Source: Hymenolepis diminuta (taxonomy: Eukaryota > Platyhelminthes > Cestoda > Cyclophyllidea > Hymenolepididae). Taken from it: a DNA stretch of 64,000 bases. Location of the stretch: positions 693,656 through 757,655 of the forward strand of contig CAADRB010000025.1 of assembly GCA_900708905.1 (NCBI GenBank), written 5' to 3'. Positions 52,795 to 63,087 of the stretch are shown here, in pieces; within the stretch, counting starts at the first letter, position 1; every line of letters starts with the position of its first letter. A model generated the notes under the pieces. The model ran no database searches. It was given only the letters and a program-made list of their open reading frames with translations, and was not told the origin of the DNA. The position numbers were made by a program, and so were the translations under genes.

Positions 52795-54063
52795 TACCCA
52801 TTTTAAATTCTGGCCTTTGTAAATGAAAATGGCTCAAAAACCAACACATCGATTGTAACCCTAATTTATTCCCTTTCTTGCACCCTGGGACCATAAACTG
52901 AGGTGGTCAATGGTGCTAAAACCCATCTTACTGCATATGCATATAGTAGAAGTGATAATCAAATCATTTTGCTCCCGCGCAAATTCCAGATAAACTCCAT
53001 TCTCTGTTCTACTGGCAAAATTCAAGACTCACGTCTACTCGTGAAAATCTGTACCCACAATAAATTACAATGCCGCAATCATACCAAGACTCAAATAAGA
53101 GTTGGCGAAACAACTGATGACAAAATGTTGCCATTTCAATAAATATCAAGCATCAGGAAATAACCCGATAATTGCCGCTTAAGTGAGACAATCTCAGTTT
53201 CTGCATCATCTCGCAAAAAAGACTCCCACAGAGAGTCATCTTCAGACACTATTCAAGATACATCAAGATAAATGACAATGCATTGCCAAGACTAAATATC
53301 AGGTTTTGGAATACTCTTTAAACCATAACGTCTATTAATTAGAACCCAGGGTGAATAAGTAATCTAAAGGAATCGATTCCACCATTTAATTCTCATCTAT
53401 CGCCACCATTCAAATCAATAACAACTGTTAGCATCAGTATAATCTATTAATAGCAAAAACAATTTAATGCACACCTTCAGTCACGTTCCTATGCCAATAC
53501 AAACCAGCCTAAATGATTATTTAACACTAAGGAACACTCAATTGCAAGAGCAACGACCTTGGAGAAGGCAAGCAATTCACAAACATCACTTTTGAGTATT
53601 ATTACAGCGCTACAAAAGCGTTTGACACTTTCATCATTGGGAAAGGGAGAGAGAAAGAGAGAGATAGCAAAGAGAAATTCAAAGGAGTTATGACAAATAC
53701 ATACACGCTCACGATCCAAACAACTTCATTTTGTCCAAATGCGAAAGGAAGCAGTGTGGCAGGTAGTAGAGAAAAGACAAACCACTCAAGACTCAGCTCG
53801 TCCATTGACAACTTTAATTTCGTGTTTAATTGTACAATTTTGCACACGGATGTAGCGCTAAGCCTTGGGTAGTGGGGAAAGGAAACGAGGAATAGTTTGA
53901 TTAGCACACAGAGGGGAGAGGAGTGGACAATAGGGCAAGGGAGATATAGATGTACAAGGGAAAACTCAGGTAAGTGCTATCACCATGAGACTTGAAACAT
54001 TTACAGCACAACTCAACAGCGTCTGTTCATAATTAACAGTCTTCAAATGAAAGCATACTTTTA

Positions 54064-55290
54064 TTAATTCACTTCGTCCTTCACATCACCAACACTGTTA
54101 CAACCTTCCTTGTTTCCATTGTTGGGAGCAGAAGAATTACTGACACCTTCGGCTCGAGCCTTCCTAATGTCTACAAAATATTCGTGCTCCATTGCTTCTT
54201 TAGCAGTAAGTCGGTCCTGGTGATCATATCTAAGCAACTTATCGAGTAAATCAATAGCATCAGGAGTAGCTAATTGTTCGCTGTCAGCTGTGATAAAACG
54301 ATCCCAGCGTTTACGGCCATGTCTACCCAGTATATCATTGAATCTAGGGTCCATCTCAATATTGTACTTTCGAACGTAGTCATAGAGCTCTGCAGTTCCA
54401 AGAACTTTTGCGATACGCACAAGCTGGTCGTAATTATCAAGGCCATGGAAAAACGGCTCCTTTTTGAAAATCATACTAGCAAACATGCATCCAAGAGACC
54501 ACAGATCAAGCGAATAGTCATAAGTCTGTAAAAAAACCAAACTGATAAATTTCGATAATCACAAAATAATCTAAATAGATACCAATTCATACCTGATAAT
54601 CAAGAAGTAATTCAGGTCCCTTGAAGTACCTAGAAGCTACACGTACGTTGTATTCCTGTCCAGGATGATAGAATTCGGCAAGACCCCAATCGATAAGACG
54701 CAATTTTCGCATTGGGTGATCGATCATGACATTATGAGGTTTAACATCACGATGCATTATACCCATACTATGACATGCATCTAGGGCACGGAGCAATTCG
54801 TACATATAATAACGAATGTCATAGTCTGAGAGGTTTTGATAGAGGTCCTTGAAATCCTTATTATCGACATATTCAAAGATGAGAGCTGGTGTGCGTGACT
54901 GTAAGTTAGAGGGAGTGAGTAAGCAGCGGTTCAATAAAAGATTTGACTCGTGCATTATAAAAATAATGCAGACTAACTTACCACAGGATCCTTAACTGCG
55001 GCCAAAAGTGTGATGATATTCTCAGCACCTCTGAGATTTTCCAAAATTTTAATTTCACGGCGAATTTTCTTCTTTTTGACGGGTTTCAAAACCTTGATGA
55101 CACAGTTCGTATTGTTTGTGACATTAATGCCCTGAAAGACCTCACTGTATTTACCACGACCAAGTTTTCGGACAATCTGATAATCCTCTTGATCACCCCA
55201 ATTTATGGTAAAATTTTCATAGTCCCAATATTCGCGGGGCTTATTCAAGTTTACATCCGCGTAAATGCGAGCCCTGCTTTGCACCTGCAT
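54064..55290 (-). CDS. CSNK2A1: casein kinase 2 catalytic subunit alpha
   Basis: Three exons on the minus strand, 55290-54982, 54898-54593 and 54525-54064, encode 358 residues; introns of 83 and 67 nt (GTAAGT and GTATGA donors) are phase 0. It is a constitutive acidophilic Ser/Thr kinase of nucleus and cytoplasm, which pairs with CK2 beta. Hallmarks seen: N-terminal [10 protein letters not shown] and PREYWDYE, glycine loop GRGKYS (44-49), Lys66, basic cluster [20 protein letters not shown] (Asp154), DWG (173-175), [16 protein letters not shown] and [22 protein letters not shown]. The tail is shorter than in vertebrates (391 residues). The chosen ATG aligns with the family start; the sequence TATTTTAG lies two bases before it, a splice acceptor for a 5' UTR intron or for spliced-leader addition. 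An AATAAA overlaps the stop codon. It is divergent from EXOSC4. Confidence 0.97.
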
Positions 55291-56237
55291 GGCTAAAATA
55301 GCCAAGAAACGTATATTTGAATTTAATTCCCCAGTAGCAGAGAAAATGAATAAAATTAAACGCGAAGAATAGCAAACACATTCGCATACCACCATAATAC
55401 GGAATTTCCATAACAAAATGGTAATGAGTAAGAACAAACTTATCGGAAGCAAAGAATGTGAATTAACAATAAAAGATTCAGCGCTAATATTTAAATAAAT
55501 GAGCAAATAGAAGCCAATGACTAACCACCAGACGTTAAATATCTACGCCAAATAAGCGGACGCAAAATCGAAACTATCGTTGAGAAAGTACAGACTGTCT
55601 CAAACAAATTAAAATTACATTTTGTTAAATTAACTGTCGTTGATTTCTTATTATTTGTCTGCATTTTTAATAAATTTTAAAATCGCTACAGTAAAAGTAC
55701 TGTTTAGTTATTATTGAATCGTGTTTTCTGTTGCAAATGGGTTTTGAGGGTAAATTTTGTCTGTTTATATTATCATATAATTTTAAACCACCATTGCCAA
55801 TTATGAATAAATATAATATTAATCTGTATTCATTTATTTAATATATCTGTCCATAAGTAACAGATATGGGTAGTAATCTAATAATCGAAATTCAAAATAA
55901 TATTCATTTTGCTGATAACAATTCCCTTCCAAAATAAGATCCTATAACTAAATGATAAACTAGATTTTCTATTATCCTTTTTTAACTTGTACGGTTGTTT
56001 GCATTTGCAGAGATTTACCTTTTAAAAAATACTTATACAAAATATTTTGATCGCTAAATTTCCACTCTGTTTAGATATTATTTTAATTCTATGATGGCTA
56101 ATATTTTATTAATACTTCAATAGATCTATTTAACATTCAGCTTTTATCTATTTTGATGGTTTATGTATGCCAATATTCAAGCGAAATTGTAAATAACTGA
56201 GGGTTCTCGTGATTCGTAATCTTGCCTATATTTTTTG
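55291..56237. promoter_or_regulatory. divergent intergenic region between CK2 alpha and EXOSC4
   Basis: 947 bp separate the two start codons, so both promoters must lie here or in 5' UTR introns. It is very AT-rich and no clear TATA or initiator could be assigned. On the minus strand a polypyrimidine-poor but valid acceptor (CTATTTTAG) ends just before the CK2 alpha ATG. Confidence 0.5.
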
Positions 56238-57161
56238 ATGGCAGAGTTATACTTTAATGATCGACGCGTAGATGGCCGAAAAACTACAGAATTACGCATG
56301 ATTCAATGCGAGTTTTTGCCTGGTATGGCTGACGGGTCTGTTCTATTGCAACAAGGCAATACGAAAATCACTGCATCCGTTTTTGGACCCCATCCTTGTA
56401 ATGTAAAAGCAGATGAAATTCCAGATGAGGTATTTATCACATGTAAATACAATCGCCCCCCGTTCATTAATACTTCTGGTACTCGACAGAAGCATTCTCA
56501 ATCGGATAAAGTCTCTGCGGAGTATGCAATGACTGTCGAGGTAGTCAACACTTACCTCAAATTGGCCTATTGCTATGTTTTTTCACAAATTGAGTCTGAC
56601 TTTTTGTAGGAAATTTTCACGGCCTTGGTCAGAGGTTCGATTTATCCAAATGCACAAATTGATATCTTCATTGAGGTTCTACAATCAGATGGTTCGGAAT
56701 TTAGCACGGCTGTAAATGCCTCTAGCCTAGCCTTAATGGCTGCTGGCATTGAGATGATCGATTTTGCAGTTGCTTCTACAGTTGGTAAATATCGTGCTCT
56801 TATTGCAGTTTTTGTCTAACTTGACATTAGGCATTCATTTTTTGTACTCTGATTAGGTTTCTACGGTTCAAGGCTCTTTGCGGACCTTTGTCGGTATGAA
56901 GAAAATTCTCGTGTCACCAGAGTTACCGTTGTCTGTCTCCCTGGAGGCTCAGTATCAGGCTCTGCTAAATTTCCAAGTGGTGATCTCGGTGTTCCCCAAA
57001 ATATTGCAGGCGCTCGCCTTCTACACACTCGACTTTCCTCCTGGCTTTCTTCAGAAAAACTCGTCGTCCTTATTCAAGGTGGCGTCGATGTTGCTAAGGT
57101 TATTCATGCGGAGCTGTCGGACAATTTTAGACGATATATAAAACAATCTGAACGTGTGTAA
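56238..57161 (+). CDS. EXOSC4: exosome complex core subunit RRP41 (RNase PH fold)
   Basis: Three exons, 56238-56540, 56610-56784 and 56857-57161, encode 260 residues (human about 245). The introns are 69 and 72 nt, GT-AG. The protein is a ring subunit of the RNA exosome, the 3'-5' RNA processing and decay complex of nucleus and cytoplasm; animal RRP41 is usually catalytically inert. Seen: the N-terminal block FNDRRVDGRKTTELR, the RNase PH block ADGSVLLQQGNTKI, FGPHP, then IYPNAQIDIFIEVLQSDG and NASSLALMAAGIEMIDFAVA, all typical of RRP41. Exon 3 must be read in the frame starting GFYGSRLFADL (joined codon GGT across the intron) and ends SERV; the 87-codon frame at 56878 is a shadow. The upstream TTG at 56235 is not needed. 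Convergent with ATG4. Confidence 0.93.
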
Positions 57162-58119
57162 ATACAACTACCTTGTGTTTGATAACTTGATCTGTGTTTG
57201 AATTTCGCTACCTTTTAAGTACGAGGGAATTTTCAGCATGTTCAATTGAAACTTTGTGTAGATCAAGTCTGCACCCGCGGCATCACGTAATTTTGATAAT
57301 TCTAACATCTACTTTCCGATCCTTGTAAAATACTTTCTTAAAAATCTTTAGAACACGGAGGCCTTAAATATCGGATCTTAGAACTGATCTCCGGTTTTAC
57401 GACTTTTGGAAGGAAAATTAGTAGGGTATTTAATAGGAACATACTGAGATACCTGTAGCTTATTCACCTAATAATAATAACTCTAAAATCCATGTAGCAA
57501 ATCCCCGGTGAATAACTCGAATTCTACAAATCCTTTTATCAATAATAATCGCGTTTTGCTGTTCCGCTCATTATGTGTGCGCCGATGAGCAGGTATACCG
57601 CCGTTCTACTGACTCATGTTCCCTTCACTTTCGTCCACGCCTGCAGTGGTCAATTCTTATATAGTCAAGAACTGCTAGTGAATGTTTATGAAGATTATTC
57701 CAACGGTACTCAACTAGTGTAATTTACTAATTATCGCGCACGTGGACCCTCATTTATTTACAGTAGTATGGGAGTGATATCTTACATATGTAGATATCGA
57801 TCTTATCCATATTTTCCTATAAAAATCAAGGAGACACAATGAGCAAAAAGTAAGAGGGTATCATAAGGCATTCCATGCGCAGTTTAATCATGATTAGAAA
57901 TAATGAGAGGCATATTCTATCATCATGCTTCCTCTAGAGCATCTCAAAGTCACCGTTGGAACCTAAAACAGAAAAGAAAGCATTCATCACAAGTATGACA
58001 TGACTGGATATTATACGTCCTAAGTCATTCCCTACAATTATCATGTATAATGGAAGGAAATTTGGAGTTTCGGATGAAAAAATAGAAGTGACACGTCAAT
58101 TGATCTTGACCTCTTCGCA
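57162..58119. other. intergenic region after EXOSC4
   Basis: No supported gene. It holds the 3' flank of EXOSC4; no confident polyadenylation signal was assigned. Confidence 0.4.
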
Positions 58120-58230
58120 TTAGCAGATATGTACGTCTGTCAAGTTAGAAGTCATGGGTTCAATATCTGTCGATGTACATCCAGAGGACGGAAAGAACGT
58201 TGTGAGGCCCTGCCACATTCACGCAAAGAC
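58120..58230 (+). repeat. possible SINE-like fragment
   Basis: CATTAGCAGATATGTACGTC then AAGTCATGGGTTCAATATC gives A- and B-box-like blocks at the spacing seen in the copies at 58651 and 59790. The tail is lost. Confidence 0.35.
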
Positions 58231-58259
58231 TTCCCCAAAATGCCTTTAAAACGTCACTG

Positions 58260-58490
58260 TTGCCAAGGCTTCACCTGAAAACCTGATTGCTTTGGTCCTC
58301 GGACTATCTCCGTTGCAACTAAGAGTACATTTTCCCCCTTATATAAACAGCCCCGTACACACGCGCTACGTCCACGCTCACGCATAGTCTCTACCTCTTG
58401 GGGTTTTCAGTCCCTTCTCAATAAACTCTTCTCTTATCTGTCTCGCATTTTCTCCACCATGTTGTGGTAATGGTCGTAAGAAATTGGAAG
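58260..58490 (+). repeat. LTR-like fragment with TATA and polyadenylation signal
   Basis: CCTTATATAAACAG near 58340 is a TATA-like box. About 80 bp on, TCTCAATAAACTCTTCTC supplies an AATAAA near 58421, followed by a T-rich stretch. This promoter-then-poly(A) layout is that of an LTR U3-R-U5. It resembles, but does not clearly align with, the 380-bp family at 3202. No coding is attached. Confidence 0.35.
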
Positions 58491-58650
58491 AGTGATACTT
58501 CAGCTAAACTCTAAGATAACGACCTATTACTTACTTTTAACAGACAAATCAAGCTATTTGAAATGGTGAAAAACAGAATGGGTTTCTCATCATAAGGGCT
58601 TCAAGATGCTCCTTAGCTCGATGGGCGTTGGAAAAAAAATTTCTTCAATA

Positions 58651-58810
58651 TAACGCCGGTGGCGCGGTGATTAACATGCATGTTTGACAGGTCAGAAGTC
58701 ACAAGATCAATGCTCCTCGGCGCACCCCAGTGACGTGGATGACCAACCGCACTGGTTAATTCTGGTCAACCAGAATGCGATTTTCTCATAAGTGACTCTA
58801 GGAAATCTTC
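58651..58810 (+). repeat. tRNA-derived SINE-like copy
   Basis: GGTGGCGCGGTGATTAACATG (A-box region) and AGTCACAAGATCAATGCTC (B-box region) are followed by the family tail GACCAACCGCACTGGTTAAT. It lies just downstream of the last resolved ATG4 exon, and its minus strand stays open for over 40 codons, so it could contribute the end of ATG4. Confidence 0.6.
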
Positions 58811-58888
58811 TCTCTACACAAAGTCAAGTATATGAATACTTAACAGTCTTAGGAAAAGTGGCCTATAACCACATAAAATAAAACTTAC

Positions 58889-61800
58889 CAGTTTTAACAC
58901 CGGAGGATGACATATACGAAGAATCATGCTGAAGATGTGGTGCAGATACTGAAGTGCATACTTCACCCCAGCCTTCCGGGGTGTCAACAGCAGAGAAAGA
59001 CGGCGGAGGAAGGTAGGAAGGACGTATATCATGAACCTCGAAGAGGGCAGGGGCGATGCCGGTTTTCTTCAAGTCTTCACAAAGAGCATCAAAATCATTT
59101 TCAGTTGGACAAACGAAGCCAACAGCAAGAGAGGGATCTAGGAGATTTAGTGGGAGTTGTTGAAACGAGGAACAATGGAAGGAGGCTTCTAGAGAGGAGA
59201 ACGCCTCAGGACTTGATTGAGAGAAGATTGCTGCAGGCTGAGTGATGTGGGGATCAAGAAAAATGACTTCCTTATCATCAATGTTCCCGATTAACCAGAG
59301 GGCGCGCATTGGACGACCACCTAGTATGCCAACACATTGCCGAAGTTTAAAGAGGTTCTATAAAGACAAGAGATCATCCATTAGCACAGAAAACATTGAA
59401 AAGGTCATACAATATAGCTGTGGATCGTACACCAAATTCAAAAGAAAGAAGGGCTATAACAGACTCATTCCTTATAATTAACAGCCAACAAACTCTAGTA
59501 ATCATGTGGATTCACATAGTTCAGCGCATTAACTCCTGAGGAAAGACTTCAGTTCTAGGCATAGAACACTTGAAAAAGGTTCTTTACTTTCGAGAATGTG
59601 TATTTAAGCATAAATAATTTCCCTAGGTAGGAGATGAAAGCTTATACCTCAGGCCCTATCCAAAATCAAAATTAGGGCTTGAACTACCTAAATATGAAAC
59701 ATTATTTTGGGATTATTCCCATCAATTAAGAGGTAGGGAGATGGAGGAAAAAGCAGTTCGAAGCTTAAAATCATTGCAAGGCCTAAAGAGCACATATAGA
59801 CAAGTGCGTGCAGTGGTCAATGAGCACATGTGCCAAGTCAGAGGTCACAAGACCTATGTCCCAGTGATGTGGGTGTCCGACCGCCTTGGTTAAACGTGAT
59901 CAATAAAAGTGGTGATAGAGTTCAAATGTATCGTAAGAGCGACTTTTCACCCAAGTCAAGTGCTGCTAATACTTCTCATAATGGGCTTGGGAAGAATGAT
60001 TGAGTTACAAAGAAAAGTCAATATCTAATCCAAATTAAGTGAATGGAATAGCGCGTACCATAAGATGAGGAGCATACATCATGTTGAGTTCATGAAGTCC
60101 CAAACGCAGAGGTATGATGAGTAAAAGAGGTCGCCATTTCAACGATAGAGCAGTAGAAGTGAAAGCCGGGCAGGCTTCCGAGTTTACAGAATCCGACGAC
60201 CTAGGATGAGCATCTTCATTGTCCGAAGGAGAACTGGGCACATTGCAAACCGGAGGCATTATGATTTCCACAAATTCGTCATCCTGTTCTACACTAATCG
60301 GATTGCTTACAATAAGAGCCCTGTTGTCGTAGTAAGAGGGAAAATGATCTACTTAAATGGAATTCAGTAGAGATAGTGCTAATAATGGGAAGCGAGCAAA
60401 AAACTGACTTCTCACTAATTTTTCGTTCATGTCTAGATCTTGAAAGCCTCTCCCATGAAGAATCATTCATTTCAGTGGATGCGTCATAATTTTGAGATTG
60501 TTCATTGTGGTAACAGAGGTTCTCTACAAAGAAAAAGCCAGTATATTTTTGAGAATTCTCTATTTCTTATTATTTCAGATAACCTCTGAATGAGAAGAGT
60601 TAAGTCTAATTTTTTAGAGTTCTCATTATTTCAATAAGTAAGGTAAGTAAGTAATGGTTTTATTGTATAAAACCATTATTTCAGCGAGCACTCACGATTA
60701 ATAAGAAAAAGTAAGCAGAAATTGATAAGTTTGCACTAAAAATTTAGTCTAAAATCAGAGAAGCGGATCATAAATATCAGTGCCTAATTGCGAGTTTTTT
60801 CGTAGTATGAGAAAGTCTTTTTCTCAAACCTCAGATTATTCCAAAAAGATCTACTTAGTCATCCATTTTATAATGAAAATTTGATCATCCATTATCTTGA
60901 GAAGGGAGAGATGAATTTTGCGACCTTAGCAACAATTATTACCCAATGTATATTATATAATAAGTTTAATCAAGTTAGATTCGAATGGTGAAATGCATAA
61001 ATTCAAATAAAATTGAAGTATTTCAAACTTAAAACTAGGTTTTCAATATGATTCGGGTTGCTATCAGTACCCCTTCCTCAAATAATGTCATAGATAGAGA
61101 TGTCTGAGAAAAGGTGATTATGTAAAAACCGCAATAGATGTTGGCCTTCAAGGGCAAAAAATTAAATACGATTTCGAGTTCATTCTGGGGAAGAACGAAA
61201 AATGGATTGGTTTCTAAAATTTCACCTTTTAGCCGAGAGCAGATAAGATTTTTTAGTTACTTCAAGCAAATTTCATGAACTGGAAGTTAGATAAACTTTA
61301 CATTTCAAGAACCAGTTCAATTGATCTGAAAGCAGGGGAAAGCATATCCTCGGAATACCACCACATTAAAAACTCCCATCTAAACATTTATAGAATTGCT
61401 CATTGGTAGAGGTTAGGTTGATTTGCACCAAGAGCAATTACTTACAAAAGCTAATGGGTCCACACCAGAGTCAGTTAATGAATCGAACATGTTCATCACT
61501 GCGTACTTTATTTCTGAGAATTTTAGAGGTTATAAAATGGCCTATCATTTGAAAGCCTGCCAATTTTCTAATAAAGTCAAAACTCGGCACATTTAAAAGA
61601 GGTAAAACTCACTGATTTCTTGGACTACAATTCCATCTTCTGCAGCAACATGAGCGGCAAGATTAGTCCATCGATCACCAGTGACCAGTTTTCTGTAAAA
61701 AAGACTAAAAAATCAACGTTTTCAGACAGGATAGAGAGTAAAAGATCGCGAAACGCACTTAAATACTTGCGCGGCGGTACTGGGCCCCAACCAATCCGTA

Positions 61801-63087
61801 ATTTTCCGGTCGGCATCATTGAAAGCCGCTTTCGATGCTGTAAATAGGAAAAGAGGACGTTGTTAATGAAAATTAGTTTCCAAAATGAGAGAGCTTCAAG
61901 GGAAAGGCACGAACCAATAGAGTGAATGGAGTAAATAGCAGAAGGCCGATCTTCAAACATCTTCAAAATACGTTGATAGTCTTCATCAAATTTGTCGGGA
62001 TTCCACCGCCAATCTACCAAAAAATAGATATATTTTTATTATTTTAATTAGTAGATATCCACCAGTAAACATCAGTTTGTGAGCATTTATATATGAAAAG
62101 GAATGGCATGACATTAAATGTGAAATAAAGTGGTGTATATTTGTCCTAAAGCTCTCAGACGGATATCATGGAAAGAAAAGCCAGTAAAGATGAAAAAGTG
62201 AGCGAAATCAAAAAATAGGTAACCAGAAAAACCTTGAGTTGAAACCATGCAGAGATCTCCAGGCCCAATGTTTTCACATTTTGTAGTTCTACTACACAGA
62301 TAAATAAAATAAACCCCAGTTAGAATCGGGCAGTGATCTAAACAGTGATTTCAGAAAACGAGCAACTTGATAATTACAAAGACACACTCAGAAAGCTTGA
62401 TGGTGAAATTAACCCAACACTCATAAATAGCAAAATCCGATATCTCTCCAAATTTAAACTACATAAGAAACGAGATACCTCGTCTTAGGATGTCGGACAC
62501 TCGTTAATCCGGCAAACACATAACAAATTAGCTTTTAATCAAATGTAATTCTCACTGCTTTAGGTTTGTTCATGGTTCACAAAATGATAACTGAAACAGA
62601 AATACTGAGAGGCTAATTAAGGTAAATCAACTGAGATAAAAACGATATCAGCTACTACAAGTAAAAAAAGCAACTACAGCTCTTATAAACCTCTCACTAA
62701 AGATTTCCTGAATTTAGACTACGCTGTGCATCTATTCTAATTATCATTCCCTATATTATTTTAGATGATAAAAATGGGTAGTTACTTACCTCGACTAAGA
62801 TGCAATATAACTAAAGTTTGGGCAATCATCATTTGACCACAGCGATGCATACAACCCCAACCAGTATCCGAAGTAGGACCACTGTCATCCCTGACCGGCG
62901 AGAAACCTCGTCTGTAGGTAAACCATAATCGGGACCGAATATCCTTCAAGATTTCATCATGATCTAGAAAAAATGAATGTTTCACAAATAACCCACCCTT
63001 CACGGAATCGTACTCTTTTCCCAGAATCCAAACCGACTTTTCGTCGTTAGAATTAAGAAAATTTTCTAATGCTGTGAATGAAATCAT
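58889..63087 (-). CDS. ATG4: autophagy-related cysteine protease ATG4 (3' end unresolved)
   Basis: ATG4 cleaves ATG8/LC3 precursors and removes lipid from ATG8 in autophagy; it is cytosolic. Nine exons keep one frame: 63087-62997, 62963-62790, 62013-61915, 61837-61759, 61692-61613, 61513-61446, 60521-60409, 60320-60059 and 59357-58889, about 478 codons. Seen: VWILGKEY, DEILKDIRSRLWFTYR, TSDTGWGCMHRCGQMM with catalytic Cys68, DWLGPSTAAQVFKKL, WRPLLLIIPLRLGL, then FLDPHITQPA with catalytic Asp357 and His359, SFHC and LDPSLAVGF. Intron 1 (62964-62996) is only 33 nt. Exons 6 and 7 encode a polar insert, as in the longer ATG4C/D proteins, and their edges are less certain (the exon 7 donor is GTCAGT). 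After SSSGVKT and a GTAAGT donor the last exon is unresolved; an acceptor near 58812 followed by EKIS and a stop is one option. The start ATG follows an acceptor-like CATCTAG. Confidence 0.9.
59790..59960 (+). repeat. tRNA-derived SINE-like copy in an ATG4 intron
   Basis: GTGCAGTGGTCAATGAGCAC, GTCAGAGGTCACAAGACC and the tail CCGACCGCCTTGGTTAAACG match the layout of the copy at 58651. It lies in the 701-bp intron 59358-60058, in antisense to the gene. Confidence 0.55.
60652..60678. repeat. 12-bp-stem hairpin in an ATG4 intron
   Basis: TAATGGTTTTAT, 3-base loop, ATAAAACCATTA: a perfect short palindrome in the 924-bp intron 60522-61445. It is preceded by AAGTAAGGTAAGTAAG simple sequence. Confidence 0.8.

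Larger units (their letters stand above)
42725..53982 (-). repeat. arm 2 of giant inverted repeat (11,258 bp)
   Basis: Reverse complement of 25355-36612; see that entry. Arm 2 ends 81 bp beyond the stop codon of the canonical CK2 alpha gene, so that gene's 3' flank runs straight into the arm. Confidence 0.97.

Noticed and set aside
25355..53982. Palindrome as a large transposon (Maverick- or foldback-type) with 11-kb terminal repeats
   Set aside because: No integrase, polymerase or capsid-like coding lies in the loop or arms, and the flanks show no target-site duplication. CK2-related flanks suit a segmental duplication better.
56878..57141. 87-codon plus-strand frame over EXOSC4 exon 3
   Set aside because: The RNase PH-like protein is read in another frame (GFYGSRLFADL...) that joins exon 2 across a GT-AG intron.
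58907..59245. 112-codon plus-strand frame opposite ATG4
   Set aside because: Antisense shadow of the ATG4 exon carrying the DPH motif.
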